A stretch of 64,000 bases of DNA from positions 124,001 to 188,000 of the forward strand of contig NZ_OZ245785.1 in assembly GCF_965227785.1 (NCBI RefSeq). The letters run 5' to 3'. The notes below the pieces were generated by a model that saw nothing but the letters and a program-made list of their open reading frames with translations, had not been told where the DNA came from and did not search any database. This stretch comes from Gracilimonas sp965227785 (GTDB lineage: Bacteria; Bacteroidota; Rhodothermia; Balneolales; Balneolaceae). The position numbers were made by a program, and so were the translations under genes. Within the stretch, counting starts at the first letter, position 1. Each line of letters begins with the position of its first letter. Positions 35,139 through 44,502 of the stretch are shown one piece after another.

Positions 35139-37310
35139 ATGAGTAGTAAGAAAGACAGACTAAGTAAATTTGAAGATCTGGTTGTTGATTTATTGAAGAA
35201 CAGCCCCAACGGTAAGCTAACAAGAGAGCAGATTATAAGCGTACTTCGCTTGGAAAGTAATAACGAAATAAAAAGACTGGACAAGTCATTAAGCCGGTTG
35301 GCTAATCGGAAAACGATCAGCAGGAAGGATAATTATGTTTTTCTTGGGAAAGACACCAAGAAAAAGAAAAAAAAATCGGGCAATTCATCTAACATTGTAG
35401 AAGGTAAAATTGATATTTCCGTCCGCGGAACCGGATATGTAATAATCGATGAACTGGATCAGGATGTAATGATTTCATCCCGTGATGTGGGAACCGCACT
35501 CAATGATGATAAAGTACGGGTTAAGATAACCGGTCAAAAGAAAGGATCGGGTCAACCCCGGGGAAAAATTCTCGAAATCCTGGAACGAGGGAAAGATTTC
35601 TATGTAGGAACACTTTCTAAAGTGAGTAAAGAGAATTTTGTGATTGAGTCGGATAAGAAATCGGTTCACACAAACTTTTTCGTACTTCCGGAATCTGTAA
35701 ACGGAGCTCAGGATGGAGATAAAGTAATTTTTGAGCTGGTGAATTGGGTTCATCCCAAAGCGTTGCCGGAAGCCCGTATCAAATCGGTGCTGGGTAAATC
35801 GGGTTCAAACGATGCCAATGTATTATCCATATTGGCTGAAAACGATATGGTTGCTGAATTCCCCAAACAAGTAGAAGAGTATGCGAACCAGATTCCTACT
35901 GAGATTCCCGAAGAGGAATGCCAAAGACGCCGGGATTTAAGAGACGAAAACGTCTTTACGATCGACCCGGATGATGCCAAGGACTTTGATGACGCGCTAA
36001 GTATTAAAAAACTGGATAATGGCAATTATTATCTGGGTGTTCATATTGCTGATGTCACGCATTACCTCACCCCAAAAACGATATTGGATGAGGAAGCCCA
36101 CAGCCGGGGAACAAGTGTATATTTGGTTGATCGTGTGATACCCATGCTTCCCGAGGTGCTTAGTAACGGCGTGTGTAGTTTACGCCCCAACGAGGACAAG
36201 CTGACCTACAGCTGTTTCATGGAAATTGCCCCGAATGGGAAGCTGGTGGATTATTCTATCGAAGAAACCGTGATTCATTCCAAACAGCGATTTACATACG
36301 AAGAAGCACAAAAGATAATAGAGGGTAAAAATCACAAATATGCTGATGAGGTGAAGCTGGCGGAAGAGTTAGCCCGTACCTTGTTGGACAAGCGATTCCG
36401 TGAGGGAGCCATCGACTTTGATACACCGGAGCCAAAGTTTGTGTTAGATGATGACGGCAAGCCGCTCAAAGTAATTCTGAAAGAACGCATTTTTGCTCAT
36501 CGCTTGATTGAGGAATGTATGCTAATGGCCAATAAAACAGTTGCCATGCATGTGGAGGAATTGCGTAAAAAATCAGATAAGAAGCGCTCAAAAGACTTGT
36601 ACCCATTTTTCTACAGGGTACACGACAAGCCGGATCAGGAAAAACTGGCTTCAATAGCGGAGCAGGTTAAACCAATAGGAATCAAGTTTGAGGTAGGGAA
36701 TAACATCTCCCCAAGAAAAATTAACGACCTGCTCAAGAAAGTGGAAAATACAAGCCTTGAGTATATCGTTAACGGACTGATGCTGCGGGCAATGGCCAAG
36801 GCAGAATATTCTCCAAATAATGTAGGCCACTTTGGGTTAGGCTTTGGACACTATGCACACTTTACCAGTCCTATTCGCCGTTACCCAGATGTTATTGTGC
36901 ATCGGCTGTTAAAAGGTTACAATTCAGGAGCCAGGGTTTATACCCACGATCAGCTCAAGAAAGATGGAGAACATTGCAGTGAGCGCGAGCGAGTTGCTGT
37001 TGATGCTGAGCGGGACTCTATTAAATTGAAGCAGGTTGAGTTTTTAAGCGGCAAAACCGGTGAGAAATTTGATGGAATTATCAGTGGTGTGATGGAAAGG
37101 GGAATTTTTGTGAACCTGAAAGACATTTATTGTGAAGGAATGATAAGAATGAGCGATCTGAAAAGTGATTATTTCGTTTTCAATGAAAAGCGCCATGCCT
37201 TGGTAGGCCGTAAGAGCGGAAAACAGTTTCAGCTTGGCGACGAAATCCGGGTTTATGTTAAGAGCACAAACACCGAGAAACGACAAATTGACTTCGGATT
37301 AGCCAAATAA
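35139..37310 (+). CDS. rnr: Ribonuclease R
   Basis: A 723-residue 3'-5' exoribonuclease that degrades structured RNA and works in rRNA/tmRNA quality control. It has an N-terminal winged-helix region (~1-70), a Lys run (KKKKKKS) near 75, cold-shock/OB domains, and the RNB catalytic domain with FTIDPDDAKDFDDAL (four catalytic Asp). HFTSPIRRYPDVIVHRLL contains the conserved Arg. A C-terminal S1 domain ends IDFGLAK, with a short tail. It lies 22 bases after tamB and 18 bases before the Omp85-type gene, so it is likely part of the same transcript. Confidence 0.95.
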   Translation: MSSKKDRLSKFEDLVVDLLKNSPNGKLTREQIISVLRLESNNEIKRLDKSLSRLANRKTISRKDNYVFLGKDTKKKKKKSGNSSNIVEGKIDISVRGTGYVIIDELDQDVMISSRDVGTALNDDKVRVKITGQKKGSGQPRGKILEILERGKDFYVGTLSKVSKENFVIESDKKSVHTNFFVLPESVNGAQDGDKVIFELVNWVHPKALPEARIKSVLGKSGSNDANVLSILAENDMVAEFPKQVEEYANQIPTEIPEEECQRRRDLRDENVFTIDPDDAKDFDDALSIKKLDNGNYYLGVHIADVTHYLTPKTILDEEAHSRGTSVYLVDRVIPMLPEVLSNGVCSLRPNEDKLTYSCFMEIAPNGKLVDYSIEETVIHSKQRFTYEEAQKIIEGKNHKYADEVKLAEELARTLLDKRFREGAIDFDTPEPKFVLDDDGKPLKVILKERIFAHRLIEECMLMANKTVAMHVEELRKKSDKKRSKDLYPFFYRVHDKPDQEKLASIAEQVKPIGIKFEVGNNISPRKINDLLKKVENTSLEYIVNGLMLRAMAKAEYSPNNVGHFGLGFGHYAHFTSPIRRYPDVIVHRLLKGYNSGARVYTHDQLKKDGEHCSERERVAVDAERDSIKLKQVEFLSGKTGEKFDGIISGVMERGIFVNLKDIYCEGMIRMSDLKSDYFVFNEKRHALVGRKSGKQFQLGDEIRVYVKSTNTEKRQIDFGLAK

Positions 37311-37328
37311 CTTTTAATACTCTCAATT

Positions 37329-40300
37329 ATGAAAGTTAAAATTAGTTCAGTTGTACTACTCGCCGCCGTTTTATTTATGTCCGGTACACCGGCTCTGGCC
37401 CAATATTATTCGTTTGGTAAGAACAGGGTTGTGTATGAGGATTTTGAATGGCGCTACATTCAGTCCAAGCATTTCGATGTATACTACTACGGAGAAAAGA
37501 ATTATGAGCTGGCTGAATTTGGGGCAAAGAGTATCGAATCGGCCTACAAACAACTGACCGAAGATTTTAACCACGAGATATCTAATCGTATCACGCTCAT
37601 CGTGTACGATTCTCACAACGATTTCTCCCAGACCAATGTAGTGAATCTGCCAACCAGTGCAGAGGGAATTGGTGGGGTTACTGATAAAATGAAGAATAGG
37701 ATGACGGTTCCTTTCGCTGGTGATTATGCCGATTTCCGTCGTACACTTCATCACGAACTGGTTCATGCCGTGTTTAACGATATGTTTTATGGTGGTACCA
37801 TCAATTCCATTATTCGAAATAATATCCAGCTTCAGTTTCCGCTTTGGTTTGAAGAAGGCCTTGCGGAGTACACGGCATTAGGCTGGGATACAAATACGGA
37901 TATGTATGTCCGGGACGCAGTAATCAACAACTACTTGCCTCCGCTTCAGTATCTGGGTGGCTACTATGCATACCGGGGCGGGCAGTCGTTCTGGAATTTT
38001 GTGGTCGAAGAATACGGCCGCCAGAAAATTGCTGAGATATTACAGCGAATTAAAACCACCCGAAGCGTAGAGGTTGGATTGCAGCAGTCGTTGGGATTGA
38101 ATTTTGAAGAACTCGATAAAGCCTGGCAAGATGCCCTTCAGGAAAGATACTATCCGGAGGTTGCTGAACGGGAACGCGCCGACATGATCGCCAATCAGCT
38201 GACTAAACGTGGACAGTATGGCTCTTATAATACAAGTCCGGCCATATCTCCACAGGGGGATAAAGTAGCCTTTATCACTAATAGGAGAGGCTATTTTGAT
38301 GTTGTAGCTATCAGCGCCATTGATGGAAGAAAACTGAAGACATTGATCAGAGGTGAGGATAATCCTGAGTTTGAAGAACTGAACATTTTGAATCCAAATA
38401 TTGCCTGGTCGCCGGATGGCAATAGGATTGCGATATCAACGAAATCCAAAGGAAGGGATGATATTGCACTCATCAATTACGACACCGGTAAAATTGATAA
38501 ACTGAAGTTTCCAAACCTGGATGCCATTGCATCTATTGCCTGGTCGCCGGATGGCAAGAAATTAGCCTTCGATGGAAACATTGGTCCCTACCAGGATATT
38601 TTTGTGTACAATCTGGAAACCGGGAAATTGATTAATGTTACCGGCGATTTCTTCTCAGACATGCAGCCGGCATGGGGCACGGATTCAGAAACTCTGTATT
38701 TTACGTCAGACCGGGGCGAGAAAGTAGCCCTTCACAATTACACTCTGAGTTATGATTTGCTGGGTGATGAGAGCATCTATCAAACCGATATATACCGGGT
38801 TAACCTGAACGCCAGAACAACGGCTACCCGACTGACCAATACACCAACATGGAGTGAAAAAGGCCCACAAGCAACCAGAGACGGACGCTTGGTTTATATC
38901 TCTGATGAGAACGGAATCCTGAACGTATATGAATACAATCTGGATACCCGCACATCTAATCCGCTCACGAATTTACAAACCGGTGCCTCTCAGATTTCGA
39001 TAAGCGGTGACGGTTCACGATTGGCTTTTAACTCTATTAATGAAGGATACCTCGATATTTTCTTATTGAGATCTCCACTCAACAGAGAGAAGGGAGGAGA
39101 GCTATCCAAAAATTACTGGGCCCAACGAAGAGCTTCAGAGAGTAAACTCAATCGGGTACCGGCTATCCGATACGCTCAGCAATTATTTGCCGATGGTTTG
39201 AGCCTGGAAGGAGAACGCGTTGCTATTGCCGATGAAGAAGTTGAACAAGACTCCGAAACTGAGACTCAAGGGGAAGAAGGCACCGGTGAAGAAGTAGAAC
39301 AAGAGCAGGTTGAAGAAGAAGATTCTGACGAAATTGATTTCAGAAACTACGTTTTCAGCACGGAAGTAATGGAGGATACAACGCTTGAGCTGGAAGACAT
39401 AAAAAGCTTCACTCCGGAAAATAATGTTACAGACGATGGGCGTTTTCAGCCTAAGAATTATCGCCTAAAATTCACCACGGATATAGCTTATAATCCTACT
39501 TTTGTAGCTTCCACCTATGGATCTGCTGCCCAAACGCAGTTTATTATCAGTGACCTGTTGGGAGATCATCAGATAGCACTAGGAACGAATTTCGTAACGG
39601 ACCTGCGTAACAGCGACTATTCCATTCAATATGGCTACCTGAAAAACCGTACGAACTGGTTTGGCTCATACTTTCATACTTCCAGAAGGTATCAGACCAT
39701 TTTCGGAGAGCTTATCAGGTTTCGGACATTTGGTGGCTCTTTGAACGTTCAGTACCCATTTAACAAGTTTAAGCGGATCGATTTTGGGTTCTCTGCTATG
39801 GGTATAACCCGGGATTACAGCTCAGTTAGTGACCGTTATGCAGGTATATCAACCAGTGCAAACCAACCGGATAATCAGCGAAGCCTGTTTCTATATCCGG
39901 AAGTTGTATTTACCAACGACCGAACCTTACCGGGCTTTTTAACACCCAGAGGAGGACGCCGGTATTCGATCGGAATTTCAGGAAGTCCCGGTGTGGGAGA
40001 GAGTGCTCCACAGTTTGGATCTGTATTGGCCGATTTCAGACAATATATAGGTTTGGGACGAAGCGGGCAGTATTCCATCGCCTTGCGAGCTTCCGGTGCC
40101 ACTTCTATAGGTCCCGATAAGCAAACCTACTTTATGGGTGGCCGGCTGGGTTGGATTAACCAGCAGTTTAGCAATAATGGCCTTTCCTTTGATAAGCTGA
40201 CGGATAGTTTCTTTACAGTGCCTGCTTTACCGGTTCGTGGATATGCCTACAACAGTATTTACGGAAGTAATTTCTCTTTAATTAATGCAGAATTTAGATT

Positions 40301-40685
40301 CCCATTGTTTGCTGCTGTTGTTCCTGGTGCATTGCCAATTCTCCCATTCTACAATATCACGGGAGCAGCGTTCCTTGATGTAGGAACCGCATGGGGAGAA
40401 CGTATTGACTACGGATTATTGGATAACGGAGAACCTGTTATTAATGAGGCTAAGTTAGACTTTAAAATTGCAGAAGAACGTTTCAGTGATCAAGCCCAGA
40501 CTCCACAAGGCCCTGTGCAATTCGAAGCACCTTACTATGATGGTGATATCCTGATTGGTGCCGGTTTTGGATTACGGACTATCGTATTTGGCCTGCCTTT
40601 CAGGTATGATATCGGATGGCCTTATGGTAGAGAAGGGTTTGGCGATGACCCTATTCACTATTTCTCCCTTGGTATAGATTTTTAG
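37329..40685 (+). CDS. Metalloprotease-like / TolB propeller / Omp85-barrel fusion protein
   Basis: An 1118-residue exported protein; its signal peptide ends LAQYYSFG, about residue 25. Residues ~130-200 contain HHELVHAVF (HExxH zinc motif) and WFEEGLAEYTALG, a gluzincin/peptidase-MA-like pair. Residues ~300-600 hold PD40/TolB-type propeller repeats (IAWSPDGNRIAIS, IAWSPDGKKLAFD, AWGTDSETLYFTSD). A very acidic linker spans ~635-670. Residues ~700-1118 are a bacterial surface antigen (Omp85/D15) barrel ending FSLGIDF with a terminal aromatic. No POTRA domain is seen. The function is unknown; an outer-membrane-anchored protease or assembly factor is inferred. Confidence 0.85.
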   Translation: MKVKISSVVLLAAVLFMSGTPALAQYYSFGKNRVVYEDFEWRYIQSKHFDVYYYGEKNYELAEFGAKSIESAYKQLTEDFNHEISNRITLIVYDSHNDFSQTNVVNLPTSAEGIGGVTDKMKNRMTVPFAGDYADFRRTLHHELVHAVFNDMFYGGTINSIIRNNIQLQFPLWFEEGLAEYTALGWDTNTDMYVRDAVINNYLPPLQYLGGYYAYRGGQSFWNFVVEEYGRQKIAEILQRIKTTRSVEVGLQQSLGLNFEELDKAWQDALQERYYPEVAERERADMIANQLTKRGQYGSYNTSPAISPQGDKVAFITNRRGYFDVVAISAIDGRKLKTLIRGEDNPEFEELNILNPNIAWSPDGNRIAISTKSKGRDDIALINYDTGKIDKLKFPNLDAIASIAWSPDGKKLAFDGNIGPYQDIFVYNLETGKLINVTGDFFSDMQPAWGTDSETLYFTSDRGEKVALHNYTLSYDLLGDESIYQTDIYRVNLNARTTATRLTNTPTWSEKGPQATRDGRLVYISDENGILNVYEYNLDTRTSNPLTNLQTGASQISISGDGSRLAFNSINEGYLDIFLLRSPLNREKGGELSKNYWAQRRASESKLNRVPAIRYAQQLFADGLSLEGERVAIADEEVEQDSETETQGEEGTGEEVEQEQVEEEDSDEIDFRNYVFSTEVMEDTTLELEDIKSFTPENNVTDDGRFQPKNYRLKFTTDIAYNPTFVASTYGSAAQTQFIISDLLGDHQIALGTNFVTDLRNSDYSIQYGYLKNRTNWFGSYFHTSRRYQTIFGELIRFRTFGGSLNVQYPFNKFKRIDFGFSAMGITRDYSSVSDRYAGISTSANQPDNQRSLFLYPEVVFTNDRTLPGFLTPRGGRRYSIGISGSPGVGESAPQFGSVLADFRQYIGLGRSGQYSIALRASGATSIGPDKQTYFMGGRLGWINQQFSNNGLSFDKLTDSFFTVPALPVRGYAYNSIYGSNFSLINAEFRFPLFAAVVPGALPILPFYNITGAAFLDVGTAWGERIDYGLLDNGEPVINEAKLDFKIAEERFSDQAQTPQGPVQFEAPYYDGDILIGAGFGLRTIVFGLPFRYDIGWPYGREGFGDDPIHYFSLGIDF

Positions 40686-40691
40686 AGGGTA

Positions 40692-42002
40692 TTACTCCGA
40701 ACTCCGGAATATTTGAACCTGAAGTAATCGCTGGTAGCGATATTCCGGATCCTGGAAATACACAAAACTCGCATATTCCTGATTCCGACGGGTAATTGTA
40801 TCACTTAAAATGAGGTCATTGATCCCATATTCTCCATCTTTGGTGGCATATTTATACGTGTAGGTGCCTTGTTTTATTAGAGAGGTGGTTTCCCAATATC
40901 CTGAATCCTCATTGTAGATCAGTTTATTATTTTCCGAAAGCAGCCACTGATTAAAGTCTCCCACCAGGTAAACCCCATCGTCTTCAGTGAATCTTCCGCC
41001 ATCATCAAAACGAAACCGTACGCTGGCATAGCGGGAATCGGTTGAACTTTTCGGATTGCCAAAGCTGGACGTCCAGCTACTTATTGGGTCAGAAGTGAAA
41101 TTGAGAATGTCTTCCCGGAGTACTATCAGTGGTGGAGTCTGGCCTAATTGTACATCAATAATCTGGCTGCCGTCCACCGAAAGTGAGTTGAGGTTTAAGC
41201 CCATGAAATCATAATTAGCAGGAAAGGCCTTCTCTCTGGAAAGGTGAAATTGAGAACGATCTTGTTCAGAGAAATCATAGTTTTCTGAATGTTTTTGATC
41301 ACCCCAAAAACGGTTTTGAACAAAGTAAAAGCTCAAGTCGAACTGGGGAAATTCAATGAATTCAGGATATAGAAATTCACTGAACGGCTGATCGATGGCG
41401 CCATAACGTTGCCCGGCATTGTAGATGGTTTCAACCCATGAACTTATTTTCCCAGCATCTTCGGTAATAAAAAAGGGAAGAGAAAAGAGCTTTACTCCGG
41501 AATTAAAATCCGAAACATGAAGCATGTAGTTACCGCTTATTTTAAACTTCAGCCGGTTATTGGGGAATTCGGTTTCATAATGAAAAAAGCCGGGATCGCT
41601 CAGCTCATTTTTCTCACCACCGCCTACAATAATTTCATTTATACCATTCAAATACCAGTCTTCCGGGATATTACTGTTATTCCACTCCTGATCATGATGG
41701 GTGAAAGTGATCCGAAACTGACCGGATAAATCGGATAACTCATCAAAGGCGAGGACCATTTTTTGGGGTGAACCGAGTTCGATAACGGGTGGATTATTAT
41801 CGCTTCCTTTGCGGTACAACTGCACACTTTGGATAGATTGTGGTGCCGGAAGCTGATTGGGAACAAGATAACGGCTTAGATATTGTTGGCCTTTGTGCTG
41901 ATTATTTACCGAGTTGGAAATGGATGCCGAACACCCGCTGAGCAAAATTCCGGCAATAAAGATGAGCGAAAATTTATAAAGAGTAGATTCCTTCAAAAAC
42001 AA
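40692..42002 (-). CDS. DUF5103 lipoprotein (type IX secretion plug-like)
   Basis: A 436-residue lipoprotein with membrane signal FSLIFIAGILLSG and lipobox Cys24. It matches DUF5103, whose members include the plug protein of type IX secretion in Bacteroidota. Supporting segments are HHDQEWNNSNIPEDWYLNG, NRLKFKISGNYMLHVSDF, LVGDFNQW and SGYWETTSLIKQGTYTYKY. No other T9SS component lies in the window. The start is TTG at 42002, which overlaps the dapF 3' end by 29 bases; no ATG precedes the lipobox. It converges on the Omp85-type gene with only six bases between stops. Confidence 0.8.
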   Translation of the reverse strand: MFLKESTLYKFSLIFIAGILLSGCSASISNSVNNQHKGQQYLSRYLVPNQLPAPQSIQSVQLYRKGSDNNPPVIELGSPQKMVLAFDELSDLSGQFRITFTHHDQEWNNSNIPEDWYLNGINEIIVGGGEKNELSDPGFFHYETEFPNNRLKFKISGNYMLHVSDFNSGVKLFSLPFFITEDAGKISSWVETIYNAGQRYGAIDQPFSEFLYPEFIEFPQFDLSFYFVQNRFWGDQKHSENYDFSEQDRSQFHLSREKAFPANYDFMGLNLNSLSVDGSQIIDVQLGQTPPLIVLREDILNFTSDPISSWTSSFGNPKSSTDSRYASVRFRFDDGGRFTEDDGVYLVGDFNQWLLSENNKLIYNEDSGYWETTSLIKQGTYTYKYATKDGEYGINDLILSDTITRRNQEYASFVYFQDPEYRYQRLLQVQIFRSSE

Positions 42003-42798
42003 AATGAGCAGGTCCCGTTAAAATTAATTGATGATAGGTGGATGTATCAGGAGTAAAATCGAATGAGGCCTTCAGCGTTCCTCCTTTAACTTTCACAGTG
42101 TAGGTGGCATGCTTGTCTTGTTGCTGATTGTGGAAATGAGAAGCAACGGCTGAAGCTAATGCACCAGTTCCACAAGCAAGAGTGAGACCTTCAACGCCCC
42201 GTTCATAGGTCTGCAATTGAATGTTTTGGTCTGATTCAGCATAAACAAAATTTACATTACTCCCGGGAGGATTTACTTCCGGGTGGTAACGTAACTCACT
42301 GCCTGTGCTCACCAATTCTTTTTCATCCTCGAGTTTTTCTTCCGAAACAAATGTGATCAGGTGTTCAGTAGCAGTATCAGCCTGAATAAGATCGAAACCG
42401 TTTAAAGTTCTTTTTTTGGGCTGAACGTGAACCGGAAAATGGATGCTCACGCTGTTATCGCCATGAACTTCAGCCTCATACACATTATCGTGTACATTAA
42501 AGGTTTGTGTGGCGTTAAAACCATTTTTAAAGGCAAACAGTACCAGGCATCGGGCCCCGTTTCCGCACATGCCGGCATCGCTTCCGTCGGCATTCCGGTA
42601 AATCATGGTATAGTCAACTTCCTGCTTTTCTGAGGGTTGAAGTACTAACATTCCATCCCCGCCAATGCCGAACTTTCGGTCACATAGCTTTGGGGTGAAC
42701 TTTATGATCTCATCCAAACTGAAACCATACTCCCGGTTGTCGATAACCACAAAGTCGTTACCGGCTCCCTGCATTTTATGAAATTTGATTTCTTCCAT
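41974..42798 (-). CDS. dapF: Diaminopimelate epimerase
   Basis: A 274-residue PLP-independent racemase converting LL- to meso-diaminopimelate for lysine and peptidoglycan. The two catalytic cysteines are C78 in MCGNGARC and C209 in LACGTGALAS. KMQGAGNDFVVID is the family N-terminus, and the length is normal. Its 3' end overlaps the start of the DUF5103 gene by 29 bases, and it follows the delta'-type gene after a 3-base gap, so the group is one transcript. Confidence 0.96.
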   Translation of the reverse strand: MEEIKFHKMQGAGNDFVVIDNREYGFSLDEIIKFTPKLCDRKFGIGGDGMLVLQPSEKQEVDYTMIYRNADGSDAGMCGNGARCLVLFAFKNGFNATQTFNVHDNVYEAEVHGDNSVSIHFPVHVQPKKRTLNGFDLIQADTATEHLITFVSEEKLEDEKELVSTGSELRYHPEVNPPGSNVNFVYAESDQNIQLQTYERGVEGLTLACGTGALASAVASHFHNQQQDKHATYTVKVKGGTLKASFDFTPDTSTYHQLILTGPAHFVFEGIYSL

Positions 42799-42801
42799 GG
42801 G

Positions 42802-43983
42802 CTATTCTACAAATGCGGGTACGTGTTTCCAGTTTTCTTCATCGGGGATGATGGGGTCCAGTCCGCGCATCAGGGTTGAAAATCGTAATGCCAAAACAAT
42901 AAATATCAGCTTAGGGTTTACATTTTGGCGAAGGGCGGGACGAAATTTATCCAAATGGGTGATCATTTCTTCCAACCGGGCATCATCCAGAGCTTTCACA
43001 AACTTCTGTATGGAATCCAGCTGGTCAATATTAGTAATGAATTTCTTTTCGCCGGTTTCCCTGTACACCATCAAATCCCGGATATACATTTCGATCAGAT
43101 TGGTCATGGCGATCAAACCTTCAATATTCTGAGAACTTTGCCAATCCTGTACCAGCGTTGATAAACCATTTGCATCCTGGCTGAACGCCATGCGAAGATA
43201 TTCAACCACTGATTCCCGGTTCTCCTTCAGTTTGGAGACATCGAAGAAGCGGGTCATGGCGTAATTCCCGTTTGAAACTCTCGCAAGGTAAGCCGCGGCA
43301 TCCGGGTCCAGACCATCCACTTCAATCAGCCCTTGCTCTACTTCCCGGTCTTTAAGTGCACCCAACGGAATGTGTTGGCATCGTGAGGTGATAGTGGAAA
43401 GCAGACTTTCGTAACTTTCGGTGGTGAGGATAAACATGAGCCGGTCAGAGGGTTCTTCCAATAACTTCAAAAAGGCATTGGCCGTCTCTTTTCTCATTGT
43501 CTCCACATGAGTGAGAATTATAACCACGCGGTTCCCTTCATTAGGTTTTAGCTTGGCTATAGGCCGGATATCATCCCGGAAATAATCAATAGGGTAGAAG
43601 GCCTGCAGGTTTTTGGATGAATCATCATCCAAAGAAGGGCGTTGGGAGAAATCTATAATCTCGTAGGGGTCCTTGGAAAGTAATTCCAGCCGATCGCGCA
43701 GTTCTTCTGTTTTTGCTGAAGTTGGCTTTGGGATGAATACGTGTATATCCGGGTGGGTAAACCAGGACGACTTTTTTGAAGCGGTATATTCACCCAAATC
43801 ACTGAGGTGGTCAATGCCATTAATGGCCTCGGCGAAAGCAAGAGCAAAAGCTGTTTTACCAACCCCGGAAGGGCCGGAAAGGAGATATGCATGACTAATC
43901 CGGTCGGAAGCCAGCATACGCTCAACCTGCTCCTTAGCCCGGCTCTGTCCTATTATTCTTCTGTTACCGAATTTGATGTTCAT
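42802..43983 (-). CDS. holB: DNA polymerase III delta'-type clamp-loader ATPase
   Basis: A 393-residue AAA+ protein. IIGQSRAKEQVERMLASDRISHAYLLSGPSGVGKT carries the Walker A motif (G37-T44). ANAFLKLLEEPSDRLMFILTTESYESLLSTITSRCQ is the DnaX/HolB sensor-1 region with SRC. It should be a subunit of the replicative clamp loader. Delta' is usually catalytically silent; an intact P-loop here fits DnaX/HolB-like proteins of this phylum. It lies between the four-helix-bundle gene and dapF on the minus strand. Confidence 0.85.
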   Translation of the reverse strand: MNIKFGNRRIIGQSRAKEQVERMLASDRISHAYLLSGPSGVGKTAFALAFAEAINGIDHLSDLGEYTASKKSSWFTHPDIHVFIPKPTSAKTEELRDRLELLSKDPYEIIDFSQRPSLDDDSSKNLQAFYPIDYFRDDIRPIAKLKPNEGNRVVIILTHVETMRKETANAFLKLLEEPSDRLMFILTTESYESLLSTITSRCQHIPLGALKDREVEQGLIEVDGLDPDAAAYLARVSNGNYAMTRFFDVSKLKENRESVVEYLRMAFSQDANGLSTLVQDWQSSQNIEGLIAMTNLIEMYIRDLMVYRETGEKKFITNIDQLDSIQKFVKALDDARLEEMITHLDKFRPALRQNVNPKLIFIVLALRFSTLMRGLDPIIPDEENWKHVPAFVE

Positions 43984-44000
43984 TTATTTCTTTTGTTTAT

Positions 44001-44046
44001 GACGATGGATTACGACGAACGACCGATGACAGACGACGAATGACCA
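44001..44046 (+). repeat. Left flank of the four-helix-bundle gene (inverted repeat arm)
   Basis: This is a low-complexity GACGA/GACCGATGAC-rich stretch. Its GACAGACGACGAATGACC is similar in inverse orientation to the right flank at 44471-44502. Confidence 0.55.
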
Positions 44047-44050
44047 CTGT

Positions 44051-44449
44051 TTAATCGAATTCATAACTTTCGCCAGGCTCATTCGATTGAAATCCTTTCT
44101 GAAGATACTTTTTCATAGCTAACAACTTAGCAGATAACTTTTCCGAATCCTGATAAAGTTTCTCGTAAAGATTTGTAGAAATATAATCTCTCTTCTTCAT
44201 AAGAATGAGACAGGCTACTACCTCCATTAATGATCTATGAGCATATCCAATAAACCGGATTTGCTCTGGATCAGTTTGACCGGTCGAACCTTCAGCAATA
44301 TTCAAAGATACAGATGTAACAGCTCTACGAATTTGTGAAGTTAGGTTAAACTTTTCAGTATCAGGTAAACTACCAATTAATGAATATACTTCATCAGCTA
44401 AATCAACGGCCAATTTCCAAACCTCTAATTTCTCAAACTTAAAAGCCAT
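44051..44449 (-). CDS. Four-helix-bundle protein (23S rRNA IVS-type family)
   Basis: A 132-residue helical protein of the four-helix-bundle family first described as an intervening-sequence protein of 23S rRNA genes. FEKLEVWKLAVDLADEVYSL, FNLTSQIRRAVTSVSLNIAEG and FIGYAHRSLMEVVACLILMKKRDYI are diagnostic. The biochemical role is unknown; an RNA-binding or pentameric-assembly role has been proposed from structure. Here it is not in an rRNA gene. It sits between ccmB and holB, with short inverted flanks on both sides, suggesting that it moves as a unit. Confidence 0.88.
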   Translation of the reverse strand: MAFKFEKLEVWKLAVDLADEVYSLIGSLPDTEKFNLTSQIRRAVTSVSLNIAEGSTGQTDPEQIRFIGYAHRSLMEVVACLILMKKRDYISTNLYEKLYQDSEKLSAKLLAMKKYLQKGFQSNEPGESYEFD

Positions 44450-44470
44450 AATAATAAATGCTAAAGAATT

Positions 44471-44502
44471 CCGGTCAGTCGTCGTTGGTCATTGGTCATT
44501 CT
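44471..44502 (-). repeat. Right flank of the four-helix-bundle gene (inverted repeat arm)
   Basis: Read on the minus strand this gives GACCAATGACCAACGACGAC followed by TGACCGG, partly matching the left flank. It abuts the ccmB stop. Confidence 0.55.
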
